Below are positions 19,808-29,825 of a stretch of 29,825 bases of DNA, in pieces. How positions within the stretch are numbered: the stretch's first letter is position 1; every line of letters starts with the position of its first letter. Location of the stretch: contig NW_019776063.1 in NCBI RefSeq assembly GCF_001039355.2, forward strand, positions 20,404-50,228. The letters are read 5' to 3'. The notes under the pieces are model-generated. The model made no database searches. It was not told the origin of the DNA and saw only the letters and a list, made by a program, of their open reading frames with translations. Made by a program: the position numbers and the translations under genes. This stretch comes from Lingula anatina. Lineage: Eukaryota; Brachiopoda; Lingulata; Lingulida; Lingulidae.

Positions 19808-19933
19808 GTTTTACCCCAGGGGTCCGTTGTCTTACCCTAGGGATCCGTGGTTTTACCCCAGGGGTCCGTGCTCTTATCCCAGGGATCCATGGTTTTACCC
19901 CAGGGTTCCGTGGTCTTACCCTAGGGATCCGCG
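19808..19933. repeat. 21-bp minisatellite, six units
   Basis: Six consecutive 21-bp units of the form GTTTTACCCCAGGGGTCCGT, alternating with GTCTTACCCTAGGGATCCGT, so a 42-bp dimer is the higher-order unit. Each unit contains a dyad (CCCCAGGGG or CCCTAGGG). In one frame it reads as a repeated YPRxPxx heptapeptide, which follows from the 21-bp period and is not evidence for a protein. Confidence 0.9.
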
Positions 19934-19959
19934 TCACCCCAATTCTTGAAGGGGTGACG
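19932..19959. other. Hairpin CGTCACCCC / GGGGTGACG
   Basis: A perfect 9-bp inverted repeat (19932-19940 and 19951-19959) with a 10-base loop, overlapping the last two bases of the minisatellite. Confidence 0.8.
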
Positions 19960-21350
19960 GGTTGGCGGACCCCAGAGGAACATCAACTGTAAAAAAAAAA
20001 ACTGTTACTATAGAAAAACATTCAGAAACCTACGCCGAGGCCAATAATTATCTAATAATTTTAACCATTCATTAATTAATGACATAAAGAAATTACAGGA
20101 ATTACAGGAGGCAATGTGCAGATTGAGAGATTATTAACAGGTCGACTGCCTAGAGAAGGCAATTGATTTGCTTTTTGTTGATCAAAACAGGATGACGGTA
20201 GCTTCCGTCTGAAATGATGTCATGGAGATCACTTACGAAAGAAGTCATTCACCAAGAAGTAAAACACATGCTGTTGCATTACCAAATAGTACTATGGGAT
20301 ACCTCGATATGAAGCTCCAACGCTCACACGTGTTATTTAGTATACAGCGCACGTGTTGTGCTTTGCGCGCGCGCGCGTGTGTGCATGTGTATTTGTGCGA
20401 GTGAGTGAGTGTGTGTGTGCGTGCGTGCGTGTGTGTGTGTGTTTGTGTGACATATACTTTGATGTTGCAGAAGTAGTACCTACGTGAAAGCTAGTATAAT
20501 CATTATATGGTATTGCTAGTGATACAATTATATCCATTTTGCAGCATGGGGAATTGGGTTGTACAACAGTGAAGAAATTTGATAGCCTGTGTCTTATTAT
20601 CACACAAACAAGTGGTACAAATGCTTATTTATACGTGTATTTCTCGCATTAGTGATGATAAGATTTTTAGCAGAACGAACCAGTGAATATCGTACATATG
20701 TTCATGACGGACAGGCATTTTTTAATAAGAGTAAAGACGCTAACCACACAAGACAGAACCAATATTAATCTCCCTGCAGTCTAGTCAGGTGTAACTCCAC
20801 GTGTCAACGCGTGGTGTTTGTTCATGCTGTGAACCAGTGACAAAACGTGCTCCGTTTAAAACTTTGCCTTGCTCATTATTGTATTGTTCAGGATATTTGA
20901 CAACAACATGTGCCAGAGATATCTTTACTGCGCGGGAATATACATGGACTCCTCACCCATTAACACCCCATTGCAACCGCTAGTATACTAGAATACTGAC
21001 TTGCGGGTTTCCGGGGTGCAATTAACTCTCAGGTGTCTGTTGCCAAGGGTAACGGCTCGCTATGTTTTCCTTGCATTTTCAACTTTATTTTATTTCATTG
21101 TGTATTTATCTAAAGACGTGGTCATATGACTCCATACTAATGCATTCATTGCCTTGGATCTTCTTAATAGATATGTTGTTATTATGATTTTAATACTAGT
21201 TACAACACCAGCCATCCACTGTAAGCAACGTGCAAGAGCTGGCATGGTGCTTTCGAACCGCCAGCATGACTGAAAATTCCCGAATTAAAAAAAATTAATA
21301 TCTCTCATCATAGGAACCAGTGAATTTTGAAATAGTATTGTCTTGATATA
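19960..21350. other. Non-coding region with GC/GT microsatellite
   Basis: Holds a (GC)n(GT)n-type tract at about 20366-20442. The segment 21197-21246 (ACTAGTTACAACAC..CACTGTA..CAAGAGC) is about 45 bp similar to 24916-24965 beside the Tc1 element. No gene recognised. Confidence 0.4.
20366..20442. repeat. Compound GC/GT microsatellite
   Basis: GCGCGCGCGCG followed by interrupted GT and GTGA repeats. Confidence 0.9.
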
Positions 21351-21352
21351 AG

Positions 21353-21580
21353 GGTGCTTTCCCAGAATTTTAGATCGATCTAAAGATTAAGATTTAGATC
21401 GACCTAACTCCATGGGGGTTCACGCTAAATTGCAGTCAGCCGAGCGGGCACCATAGTTAATTACCCCCTTACAGCTTTTAGTAGGCGGGACAGACGCTTA
21501 AGCCGGCCAAGCTAACAGTAATCTAGTGAGACTCCCCACAGGGATAGATCGATCTAAAAATCTACGGAAATGGGGTGTAA
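21353..21580. mobile_element. Small inverted-repeat element with TTTTAGATCGATCTA
   Basis: TTTCCCAGAATTTTAGATCG (from about 21358) matches the reverse complement of the right end (TTTCCGTAGATTTTTAGATCG). The motif TAGATCGATCTA is itself palindromic at 21370-21383 and 21545-21556, and a partial third copy (TTTAGATCGACC) lies at 21393. No transposase. Confidence 0.55.
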
Positions 21581-23566
21581 GACTTTGCGGATGAATCCAG
21601 CCCATGAAAGCTTTACAGATAAACAAACATGTATCATTTAGAACGTTGGCCTTGCGCCACTGCAAAATGCGCGGCTGCTGAAACGTCGTTTGCCGTGATA
21701 CCATGACATACGTCCTGGTATATTTGATGTCAAAAGGGGTGACAAATTCAAACCTATTGAAAATGAACTCTGCTCAAAACCCAAATGAGACAGACAAAAC
21801 CCAGAAATTTTTGTGACCGGAATGAAGTCTTGCCGGAATTCAGTTTGATTCTTGGCTTACATAGAAATGGGATAAGCGTACGAAATAAATAAAAACAACA
21901 GACAGTATGCTTACATCTTCATACATGTACAGAGTGGGCCGGGTGATAAGACCGTGCAGGCACTATTTTCCTGTATTTATCTATGTTTTGTATATGTTGT
22001 TTAACCGTGCAATTTCGACGTCAACCAATAATTTCCTATTTTCGCCCTATTGTTATTACAACTCAGACACCAAACAACATTTCAGAACTTTGATATTCAT
22101 GTATGACTTGTGAACGTTCGGGTTGTAAGTATTAGATGTCCATTGTTTAGGGTGTCGGAAAGCGATGTTTTTTTTTTTTTTTTTTTTCGTATTTTCTAAT
22201 TAAATTGCACTTTTTTCGGAGTGCATTTGGTTTTAAGAAGTGAACAGGGTATTTTACCCACCCCCATCTCTCTTCTTGCGCTCATGACTGAATTTAGTGT
22301 AAGAAAAAGTGGGGTTGCTACATGTACATCCTTCCTCCTAAACCTACTCCTCTACAATATATATTTAACCATGTTGTAACGTTAGTAAGTGACAGCATGC
22401 AGTGAATAAGAGCGGGGAGTGTTTTGTAGTGTAACTTTAGTTGATTGACACGACCTCATTGTACTTAAGCGAAGAATGTAATGTAGACGGGGAGAACGAT
22501 GTAAGAGGTTGAACGGAGAGGAATAAACTGTAGATAGCGTACCGTACTAGGATTAAGAATGTGTACATTTACCCCGTGGACCATTTGAAGATTACACTGC
22601 GATTAATGCGGTGGAAAATACAATAGAGAGAGTGTATAATGATAGGGTCGCTAAACGATTGTTGACGGCATATAGTAACTAGCCTAATCCCCTGGTCGCC
22701 TGGGTAGCCACGCCCCCTTAGAGTACTTATGTAAACAAACGGTCTCCCGAAGCGAACTATCCTTTTGTTCAACAGCTTTGCGCGTGCAGCTGATTATGTA
22801 TGTAGTGACACTATAGCTAACTGCATATAAATTTGTGCTAGCTGTTATTTGATTCATTCTGCTGTGTCGGATGTTGTGGATCAGCCCACTGGTTCGTTGA
22901 CTTATGTTTTTCTGAAGATTGGTGGTGCAGATTTTGAATGCTTAATTATTTACCCTCCTTCTAACAAGAGAAAGGGGAAGGGAGATAAAAAGAAAGAGTG
23001 TCAAATGAAACGGGTAATGAGTAATACATTACATTAAATAAAGGGACTCGCGGTGGAAGAAACGATAGACTGTTTTGCATCAAGGNAAAGTTTTTCATCC
23101 ATTTTTTTCAAATATTCCAGGAAGAGACTTGAAGATGCGCTAAATACTTCATCTGTCTGAAGTCGTTAATTTACCCACGCTCATCATATTTCCTTCTTTA
23201 TGTTCTCCAATTTTGACAAAGGAAGAACAGACCCCCTGGCGGTATTTAATTTTAGGGGACTTAAGCGACTTAGATGTCTGTCTTAGCGTTGTGTTTATTG
23301 CACAAAAGAGATATTATAAGAGATGAAGAACAATGGCATATATATGATATATTGCGAATTTATGAACACATGATATACAGGAAATGTGGTACCATCATTC
23401 GCTCACCCTTTCTCTAAAGATATCTGCGTTAAGAGTCCCATTTTAGGCGTCAAGTCGTGATCTCCTAGCACCTCATGTGGTACCTCTGATCCCAGGGTGC
23501 GCTAGTAGTAAGTCTGTTGCAAATAAAAAAAAAAAATTGAAAAGCACCCTTGGCTATGTACATGTT
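21581..23566. other. Non-coding region with N at 23086
   Basis: T run at about 22167-22187. A 62-codon open frame (22849-23037) contains GSLTYVFLKIGG and a Lys-rich tail, but I recognise no domain. The single N at 23086 is an assembly or sequencing ambiguity; I saw no evident break of context there. Confidence 0.4.
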
Positions 23567-24909
23567 CAGCGGGTGGCAAAAGTATTGCACCATTTTGTTT
23601 TAAGGGGAACAACAGCTGGATGTGTAAGTTTTTCCAATTGTTATTTTATTGAAAACTGATTGCGTGAGTATCTTTATTTTAGGTTTACAGAACAGTGCAT
23701 TGCCTTTACATAACACATGCTATTAAGTCAGAATTGATATTTTGTAGGATAGCCACGTGATCTCAATATGGCCACCATCCTTATAGGCAGAGATTGATAA
23801 ATGTTCATTAATCTTCTGGGGGCTATGTTGGCCCAGGCTCTGAAGATACTTTGGATTAGGGCATTTCTGGTAAAGGAGCGATCCTTTGCCACTTGATTTC
23901 CAATATCTTACAACAGGTTTTCAATGGGGTTTGCGTCTAGTGATTGGGCAGGCCAGTCCACCCTGTTGATGCCATGCTGGTGAAGCCACGCTTGCGCTGT
24001 CCTGGCCCTGTGTGGTGTAGCGTTACCATTTGGAAATATAAACGGATGGTTCCTGTCCCCAAAGACGTTTTCTACCGGTGGTAAAAGGTGCTGGTCAAGA
24101 AGTTCAGAATATCGCTTTTGATGCAAGTTTCCATTTATCACGTGCACCCCCCGAACCATTATTGAAGTGGATTGTCTAGTGAGAAAATGCATATTTTCTG
24201 GCAGATGGCAAGTGATTGATGTTATCCGTACCCACGCTTGTCCACCCACGTTGTTAACTGTGAATATGGACTCGTCAGAAAATACAAAATGGCGCCAATT
24301 CTGACCCACTGTCCAGGCAATGGTTCTTGCAGCCCATGTCATTTGCGTCTGTTTACCAAGGTGATGAGTGTCTTCCTCCTGGCAACCCTGCTGTGAATAC
24401 CTGAAGCATGGAGCCTTCTTTGTACAGTTCTTTTGCTAACATCAAGCTGCAAATTGCGCTACCACTGCAACGCTCATTCCCTGCACGGCTCAAACCTCCT
24501 AAGCCTTGACAGCGTAAAAAGGCGCCTGTCGTCTCTGGCATTAGTCCTCGGCCACCTCGGTGAAACTTACGGGCATCACCAGTGCCCTCCAACCTTTGCA
24601 AACCCTATACACAGTCTGACTAGATACACCATATCTGGCAGCTGTCTGGATAACATTGATACCCTCCTCCCTCAGATTAACAATTTTATTTCTTTCTTCA
24701 TTTGTGAGCTCCCGTACCTTCACCATGATGGCAACGTGACAGCTAGAAGGAACTTTGACCTTCGGAGGCACCTTTTATAATGCATATGGATGAAAATTCG
24801 TCACTGGTAAAGTGAACAATAAACCGAAAAACACGTTGAACTAACGGGTCCCCCATCTCACATAGAGCACTATGTACCAAGGTGTTGCAATACTTTTGTC
24901 ACCCCTCTG
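23567..24909 (-). mobile_element. Tc1/mariner transposon, degenerate
   Basis: The ends are inverted copies: CAGCGGGTGGCAAAAGTATT at the left, and CAGAGGGGTGACAAAAGTAT as the reverse complement of the right. The right end is followed by TA, the Tc1 target dinucleotide; the left flank has TT. At 1.34 kb the element is close to the usual 1.3-1.6 kb for Tc1-like transposons. It encodes one transposase on minus, broken by frameshifts. Confidence 0.9.
23908..24726 (-). pseudogene. Tc1-like transposase pseudogene
   Basis: DDE transposase for cut-and-paste movement. From the likely start at 24726 (MVKVRELTNEERNKIVNL) an N-terminal helix-turn-helix is clear (TAARYGVSSQTVYRVC). The frame then changes near 24600 and again near 24350. 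The catalytic core reads WRHFVFSDESIF (first Asp), IFPNGNATPHRA (second Asp normally in a DNATPH motif, here Gly) and WPAQSLDANPIENLL (acidic third residue). The frameshifts and missing Asp make it inactive. Confidence 0.9.
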
Positions 24910-26068
24910 TACATGTACTAGTTACAACACGCGCCGACCACTGTATGCAACATACAAGAGCGTAATTTTATCGAGGCGCAGCCTCAGGCGCTGAGTAGCG
25001 CATAGCCCTGTCTATTATATATATTCACAGATATGTCTCTAGATAAATAGACAGTCACTTGGCCCTGGATTTTTCCGTTTTTCCCTATATAATCTGCCAC
25101 CCTTGTAGAGGGTAGACAAAATTCCGAAATTCGTTATAATGTCCAAGCGTGGACTAAGATTGACTTCAGATTCCCCGCTGAGTAATTCTACAGAACCCCG
25201 CAATTCTCCCTCTCTACTGCTGAGCCACCGTTGAAGGGGCGGGGGGGGGGGGGGGGAGGGGGCGGGCAGTCACATCATCCTACACTGTTAACAAGCACCA
25301 ATTTCCACAGGGCAAAAAAAAAGTGATTTTGTATAGTATATATAAGGGTGCCCTGGTATGTGTACTAACCTACCCCCCCCCGACACACACACTCACACAC
25401 ACACAGTCGCCCTGCAAATGATTTTGAAACACGCGCTCACTGGGATTGTAAAATGTATTTAGCAAATTTAGTCATTATTACATCTTACTCTTAGGGTTTC
25501 TTTCCCAGAAAAGGACTCACGTACTGAAATGTACATGGCGAGGCGCATTAACAGCATTTCGTGTGAAAACGAATTATTGTCAATATGCCAACGCGATAAG
25601 AAAAGAAGCATTAGAGACTAAATGAACAGAATCAGAGACAGTCATTTAGTAGTGCGGAGATAATAAGATGAAGGATAATCCATCTGAATTTCACAGTATT
25701 ATGTGAAATGAAACTGCAGATAGAAGCATTTTACTATTGTCACCACAGAAAATGTCACCACAGAACAACATGTTATACTATTACATTTTTGTACAGTATG
25801 TGTTAATTTTGTTGACAGACGCAATTTTCACCCTCATATTGTAAGAAGGCTGCTGGTCAACTGAAAATGGCACAGTTACTCGCACGGTGCCTTGATAAAA
25901 TGTTTTGGCTTAAGATATTTAGATGCTTTATTTAATCACAGTTAAACTACTGTGTATTACATGTAGCTTTGCACTTACGTGGTGCTGCATATGGTGCAAA
26001 GATAGAACGCATCCAGTACAGAAATCTCTATATTTTAAAACATGTACATCACGCGTCACTAGAGAGAG
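24910..26068. other. Non-coding region, G/C runs
   Basis: No gene recognised. A G-rich run lies at 25237-25265 (nearly all G, a potential G-quadruplex), and a C run plus CA repeats lie at about 25373-25405. Confidence 0.4.
25237..25265 (+). repeat. G-rich run, possible G-quadruplex
   Basis: GGGGC followed by about 16 G, then A and GGGGGC; enough runs for four G-tracts. Homopolymer length may be uncertain in the assembly. Confidence 0.7.
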
Positions 26069-26249
26069 CCGGTGTAACGTGACATAGAGTCCAACATGTA
26101 ATGATAGAGATTCCGCTTCCCATTCATTCGTACAAGTAAGTCTCTCCCCAGATTTTGACCCAGTTAATTAGGTCAGGCTAACCCTAACCATGCTAATTAA
26201 ATGGAGGGCGGACTTTCTGTTACACAGACCCTCAGTTTCGTTACACCGG
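26069..26249. mobile_element. CCGGTGTAACG-type MITE, copy 2
   Basis: The left end CCGGTGTAACGTGAC is matched by the right end (reverse complement CCGGTGTAACGAAAC). It shares GGCTAACCCTAACCATG and AAATGGAGGGCGGACTTTC with 12718-12890. The ends are better preserved than in copy 1, so they define the family better. Confidence 0.75.
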
Positions 26250-27980
26250 TTAACCTTCTCTAGAGCGTTTTTTTTTTTTTTTTTTTAGGAAAAGATCTAT
26301 AACAATTGAAGTTTTAAAACTGTTAACATCCATCCCCGCTATTTATGTTGGACATGTTTATTTGTGTTCTGTAATCTCTGTATTTTTGAAGCCAATAAAG
26401 ATGTTTTTGCTAGACCTTCAAAACAATCAAGTTGGAATTCATTCTCACTTTAATTATGAGATAAAAACCATAATCGTATTCATATGCTCAATATGTTTAA
26501 ATCATTATTGCACTTTTTCAGATATTCAGGTAATATAAAAATTCGGTATTGTCAATTCTCCTTAATCCACCCTGTGGAAAAAAGTCTCAAAGTAATAGCA
26601 GAATTTGTAAATACTGCTGTTAAAATACATAGTTCACCTACAATTTAGTACATCACAGCCACTAATTGTTGACAATGCTGTGAATAGCTTAATTAATTTT
26701 ATAGCATAATTTAGCATACTACATATGTAAACATATATAAATGTAGATCCTTATATATTGTGTAAATAATGTAGTCTAGTAAGCCTACAAATGTATTCAT
26801 ATCATTTAGTGCTCAATAAACTTATTATTATTATAAAATAACTCAGATACCGAGACAATTTCACCAAATTATGAAATTATGACATAATATGCGTAAAGCT
26901 TGGTGCGTCCTAGGTCTGAGTTCAGAAATGTAATTAAGCCATAAAACATCCGCTTTGGTAAAGATTTGGGAAATAATTACTCAATCAGTGTTACCAGATA
27001 CAGATGAGTAATAGCTTTAAGCAGATTGTCTGTAATGTGTGTTTCAAGACACAAGTTTAGCTGTTTGAAATGGCATCGCATTATAACTTGTCGTCAGGGC
27101 CTGTCATTAGACCCGTCAAAGTTTGCCGGCAATGAGTTATCAGTTTTCCTATTCTATGAAATTTCCAAAATTTAATAATTAGGATGTTCTAGAGTGTTAT
27201 GTGCCATGAATGTATTTTGTTTTGTTATAGCTGAAGAAAACAACTGTGTCTTCAGGATGGATATTTTTAAATACCAAAAAAGTATTCAATTTACAAGTCA
27301 ACTTATGAAGCCAGTTTAATTTGCATCAAACTGTATCTAGAAACCTTGCAGTATCTCAGTCTTCTGTGTTATAAGATTATAGTGACCCCCCCCCCCCACC
27401 CCCACCCCCGATACAAAACCAATACTATGTTATTATATGTATACATGGATGTAAAGAATAAGAAGGATTTTAAGATGGAGGGAGAGATTTGAGACAGAAA
27501 TAAAGGTCTGAGATTTCAGTCTGCTTGTTGGTATACTGTCTACCCGAAACGTTCCTAGTTAGGTGACTTCAGATGATTTTTCTTTCATTTTAATTAATTG
27601 TTTTTACAATGTGATCACTGAGATTACACTGATTTTGACGTTCTATAGAGCACGATGAGACCCAAAGCGGTCCACACCTTAGCATTTTAAGTTTTGAATA
27701 GGCTTTGTCATTTGAAATGTCGACTGTGTAGTCGCTCCAGGCACTGTATGATCATATGAACAGTCTTGATAAGCAGGGGGCCCAAGGGAGGGGGGGCATA
27801 AAAAATCAAATTGTTTGGGTAAAGCAATGAAGGCGACGTGGCTCTCTGTTATGGGGGACCCGCTGTCACGTTATACCGGATTTTATGCAAAAGGTTATTT
27901 GGCCGGACCCACAAGAGCCCTCAGGGTCGTTGCTGTGACCAGGGAATTATATCTCAGGCTTTCCGTTACCATGGCTGATG
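26250..27980. other. Non-coding, with possible retroelement 3' ends
   Basis: T run at 26265-26286. AATAAA at 26394-26399 after a T-rich stretch, and CAATAAACTTATTATTATTA at about 26813-26836, look like polyadenylation signals or LINE/SINE tails, but no upstream coding relic was found. A C-rich run lies at about 27386-27408. Confidence 0.4.
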
Positions 27981-27986
27981 AGGGCT

Positions 27987-28104
27987 TTGGTTTATTATTA
28001 TTATTATTTATTATTATTATTTATTTTTATTTTTATCATTATTATTTTTTTTATATTTATTTTCATTTATTATTATTTTTTTTATTTATTTATTTTTTTT
28101 TTTT
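27987..28104. repeat. (ATT)n/T-rich low-complexity tract
   Basis: TTATTATTATTATT repeats grading into TTTATTTATTTT. Hydrophobic open frames over it are repeat-driven. Confidence 0.9.
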
Positions 28105-28214
28105 GCAGCTGCACACGCCAACGACAGACTTGTGCCTTACCCACCCGCCCACCTAATATACGTTTTACTTCTTATAGTAATAGAATACAATATTCAAAAA
28201 TGATATCTAGTAAA

Positions 28215-28312
28215 AATACTGCATTAAAGACTCTAGCATTCGAACCCGCGTGCAAGGGTATGTTTAAGGCAGTAGAATTACCACGGAGCCGCAGAAGCTT
28301 CGTTGGTAGAAC
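28215..28312 (-). repeat. Possible tRNA-derived SINE remnant
   Basis: On minus, GGGTTCGAATGC (about 28236-28247) resembles the RNA polymerase III B box (GGTTCGANTCC). Upstream, GGCTCCGTGGTAATTCTACTG resembles the 5' half of a tRNA with a weak A box. The cloverleaf does not close, so it is not a functional tRNA. Confidence 0.25.
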
Positions 28313-29678
28313 TTAGATCAATTGGAAACTTTCTACCTTGTCTCGCAGAGAGCCAGTTTGGTTATACATGTATACATACCACCGGGCTGATATCAAAACA
28401 AAAGGATTGCAGGGACCGATACAATGAATGAGACGGAGTGACTGCCACGTGCGAAAGGTGGGCAGGAAATCAGCCAACTACTCACAGAAAACCACTGACC
28501 CATGTCCCTGTCAATACACACGCAACCAAAAACCATTCACGCAAATGAAAATGATTGGACGGTGACCGCAATTAGGCAGTAAACGCGGGGAAATTCCATT
28601 CTTTGATATCACCCCATGCGCGGTGATATCAGCGTGTTCTATTCAAAGTTAGGGGGTTTGGGTGGGGAACACGCACGGTTTCCTTTTGTATGTATGACAA
28701 ATAATGCACTGTTACCCCCTCGCCCGATATCCACGATAGCATTAGTCTGGTGGGAAAGAGGGGTTCACGTGCAACCCCGTGAAAAACAGTGGATACCTAT
28801 ATTTTCTTAACCCTTGATGTCTAAATTTTTGATTTTTAGATGTTCCCAGAGTGAAAAAATGTCCCATGGGGTTTTAATTTAATGATATGTAACACCCTGT
28901 GGCTCAAATAACCACATTTGAAAAAATGGGGGTAGGGGAAGAAAATTATCTATAATTTGCAATTTAAATAAGATATAAGAATGGTTTATATATCATTATG
29001 TAGGTAAAGGGTTGCTCTAAAAATACAAGTAATAAAAGTTATGTTATACTGAACCATGTCTAAGTAAAATGGTGTCAAAGGTCAAATGAGGTCAAATTTG
29101 AGAAATTTTCAGAAAAATAAAGCAATAAAGTTTATCTGTATAGAGAATGTGAGCCAACAACATACTTTTAAGGGTATATTCGCTGTCTGGCGCTCGGCAT
29201 GCTATCGTGATATCGGGCTCGTGGACAGTGCATTATTTACTACTTACAACTGCAATTACAATCGATAGCCTGGTGCCGTACAGATGTATTTCCGCAACAA
29301 CCCGTCCCCCCGAAGCTCTTCTTCTCATCAACGTTGAAGTACACGATGTTCACGAGGCCTTGTTTTAAAAGACGGCATGGAAAATTCTGTGACTTCGTTT
29401 TGTGCTGAGATTTACTTTGGGTTACCTTTGACGTTAAACAACACAGTTGGATCAAATGTGGCCCACACCGGGTCGCTTTTGGTTTAAGCTTGGACATCCT
29501 GTATTATGTCCAAGGATTAAGCAAGCCATTGGAAGAAAGGGGAATCATTTCAAAATGATCAAACGTGCTTAAGGCAATTGCAACGATGCGGATTTTTGAG
29601 AAAAACATATTTGACAAATAATTCTGCAAAAAAAGACATGTTTTTTCGTTTGATGAACGCGATAAACAGGTGGGAAGA
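28313..29678. other. Non-coding, nothing firmly recognised
   Basis: Contains a 10-bp hairpin at 28604-28631 and an AGGTCA direct repeat (DR4) at 29079-29094. An 85-codon minus frame (29240-29497) includes GLVNIVYFNVDEKKSFGG and has several Cys, but I recognise no domain. Confidence 0.4.
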
Positions 29679-29825
29679 CAGGGGTAGATCCAGGATTTTA
29701 AGGGGGGGGGGGGGGTCAGTGTCTTTTTACGAATGACAGACCTCGGATTCGGAGCTGCCCCTCGCCCCCCCCCCCTGGGGGGGGGTTTAGGGCAGCCAAA
29801 GGGCCCCAAATTTTTTTTGTGTTTT
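29679..29825 (+). mobile_element. hAT-like MITE end, cut by the window edge
   Basis: CAGGGGTAGATCCAGGATTT followed by a long G run is a common form of hAT-type MITE terminus in invertebrate genomes. A C10/G9 inverted run (about 29765-29785) follows. The other end is not in the window. Confidence 0.45.

Noticed and set aside
22849-23037. 62-codon frame with Lys-rich tail
   Set aside because: No recognised domain, and no ATG at the given start; left as unassigned.
24433-24780. 115-codon plus-strand frame
   Set aside because: It is antisense to the Tc1 transposase pseudogene.
27815-28316. Hydrophobic Phe/Ile/Tyr-rich frames resembling membrane proteins
   Set aside because: They come from the (ATT)n/T-rich tract.
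29504-29809. 101-codon minus frame with Pro/Gly-rich start
   Set aside because: It is generated by the G and C runs of the MITE end.

Overview
This window is nuclear DNA from an animal. It has no operons or dense ORFs. It has spliced exons with GT-AG borders, a CR1/L2/Rex1-like LINE, a Tc1/mariner transposon, several MITE families, satellites and many microsatellites. The TIR-domain gene, the repeat mix and an excess of the 8-mer TACATGTA suggest a marine invertebrate (mollusc, cephalochordate, hemichordate or similar). I cannot name the species. Two ambiguous bases (N at 8734 and 23086) suggest a draft assembly.

Left part (1-8733): the only convincing host gene, on the minus strand. It encodes a TIR domain split over three exons, Z (5727-5653), A (5345-5207) and B (578-391). 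A second, tandem copy supplies exons A' (8427-8289) and B' (6392-6205). Reading phases match at every junction, and the Z-A-B module is bounded by phase-1 introns, so modules could be spliced in series into a multi-TIR protein. Exon A differs between copies far more than the intron beside it. A block around the position of the TIR catalytic glutamate is almost fully replaced. Copy 1 carries a ~4.2 kb intronic insertion made of inverted arrays of a ~144-bp satellite, each monomer carrying a nuclear-receptor DR1 motif (AGGTCAAAGGTCA). Copy 2 carries a different intronic insertion: a CAACGTTG-rich DNA element with a Harbinger-like MITE nested in it. Copy 2 homology stops exactly at the N at 8734, where its first TIR exon should begin.

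Middle (8735-18103): mostly non-coding. It holds two CRE palindromes near 8.9 kb, a 5'-truncated and interrupted LINE (10148-11708), a local duplication carrying a hAT-like MITE (12961-13705), the first of two copies of a CCGGTGTAACG MITE, and a ~0.9 kb foldback element (17189-18103).

Right part (18104-29825): microsatellites, a 21-bp minisatellite beside a clean hairpin (19808-19959), a small AGATCGATCT inverted-repeat element, a dead Tc1 element (23567-24909, transposase on minus), the second CCGGTGTAACG MITE, an ATT-rich tract, a possible tRNA-derived SINE remnant and the end of a hAT-like MITE at the window edge. I recognise no host gene here.

The functional centre is the TIR locus. The other features are mobile or repeat DNA, some of which has inserted into the introns of that gene.
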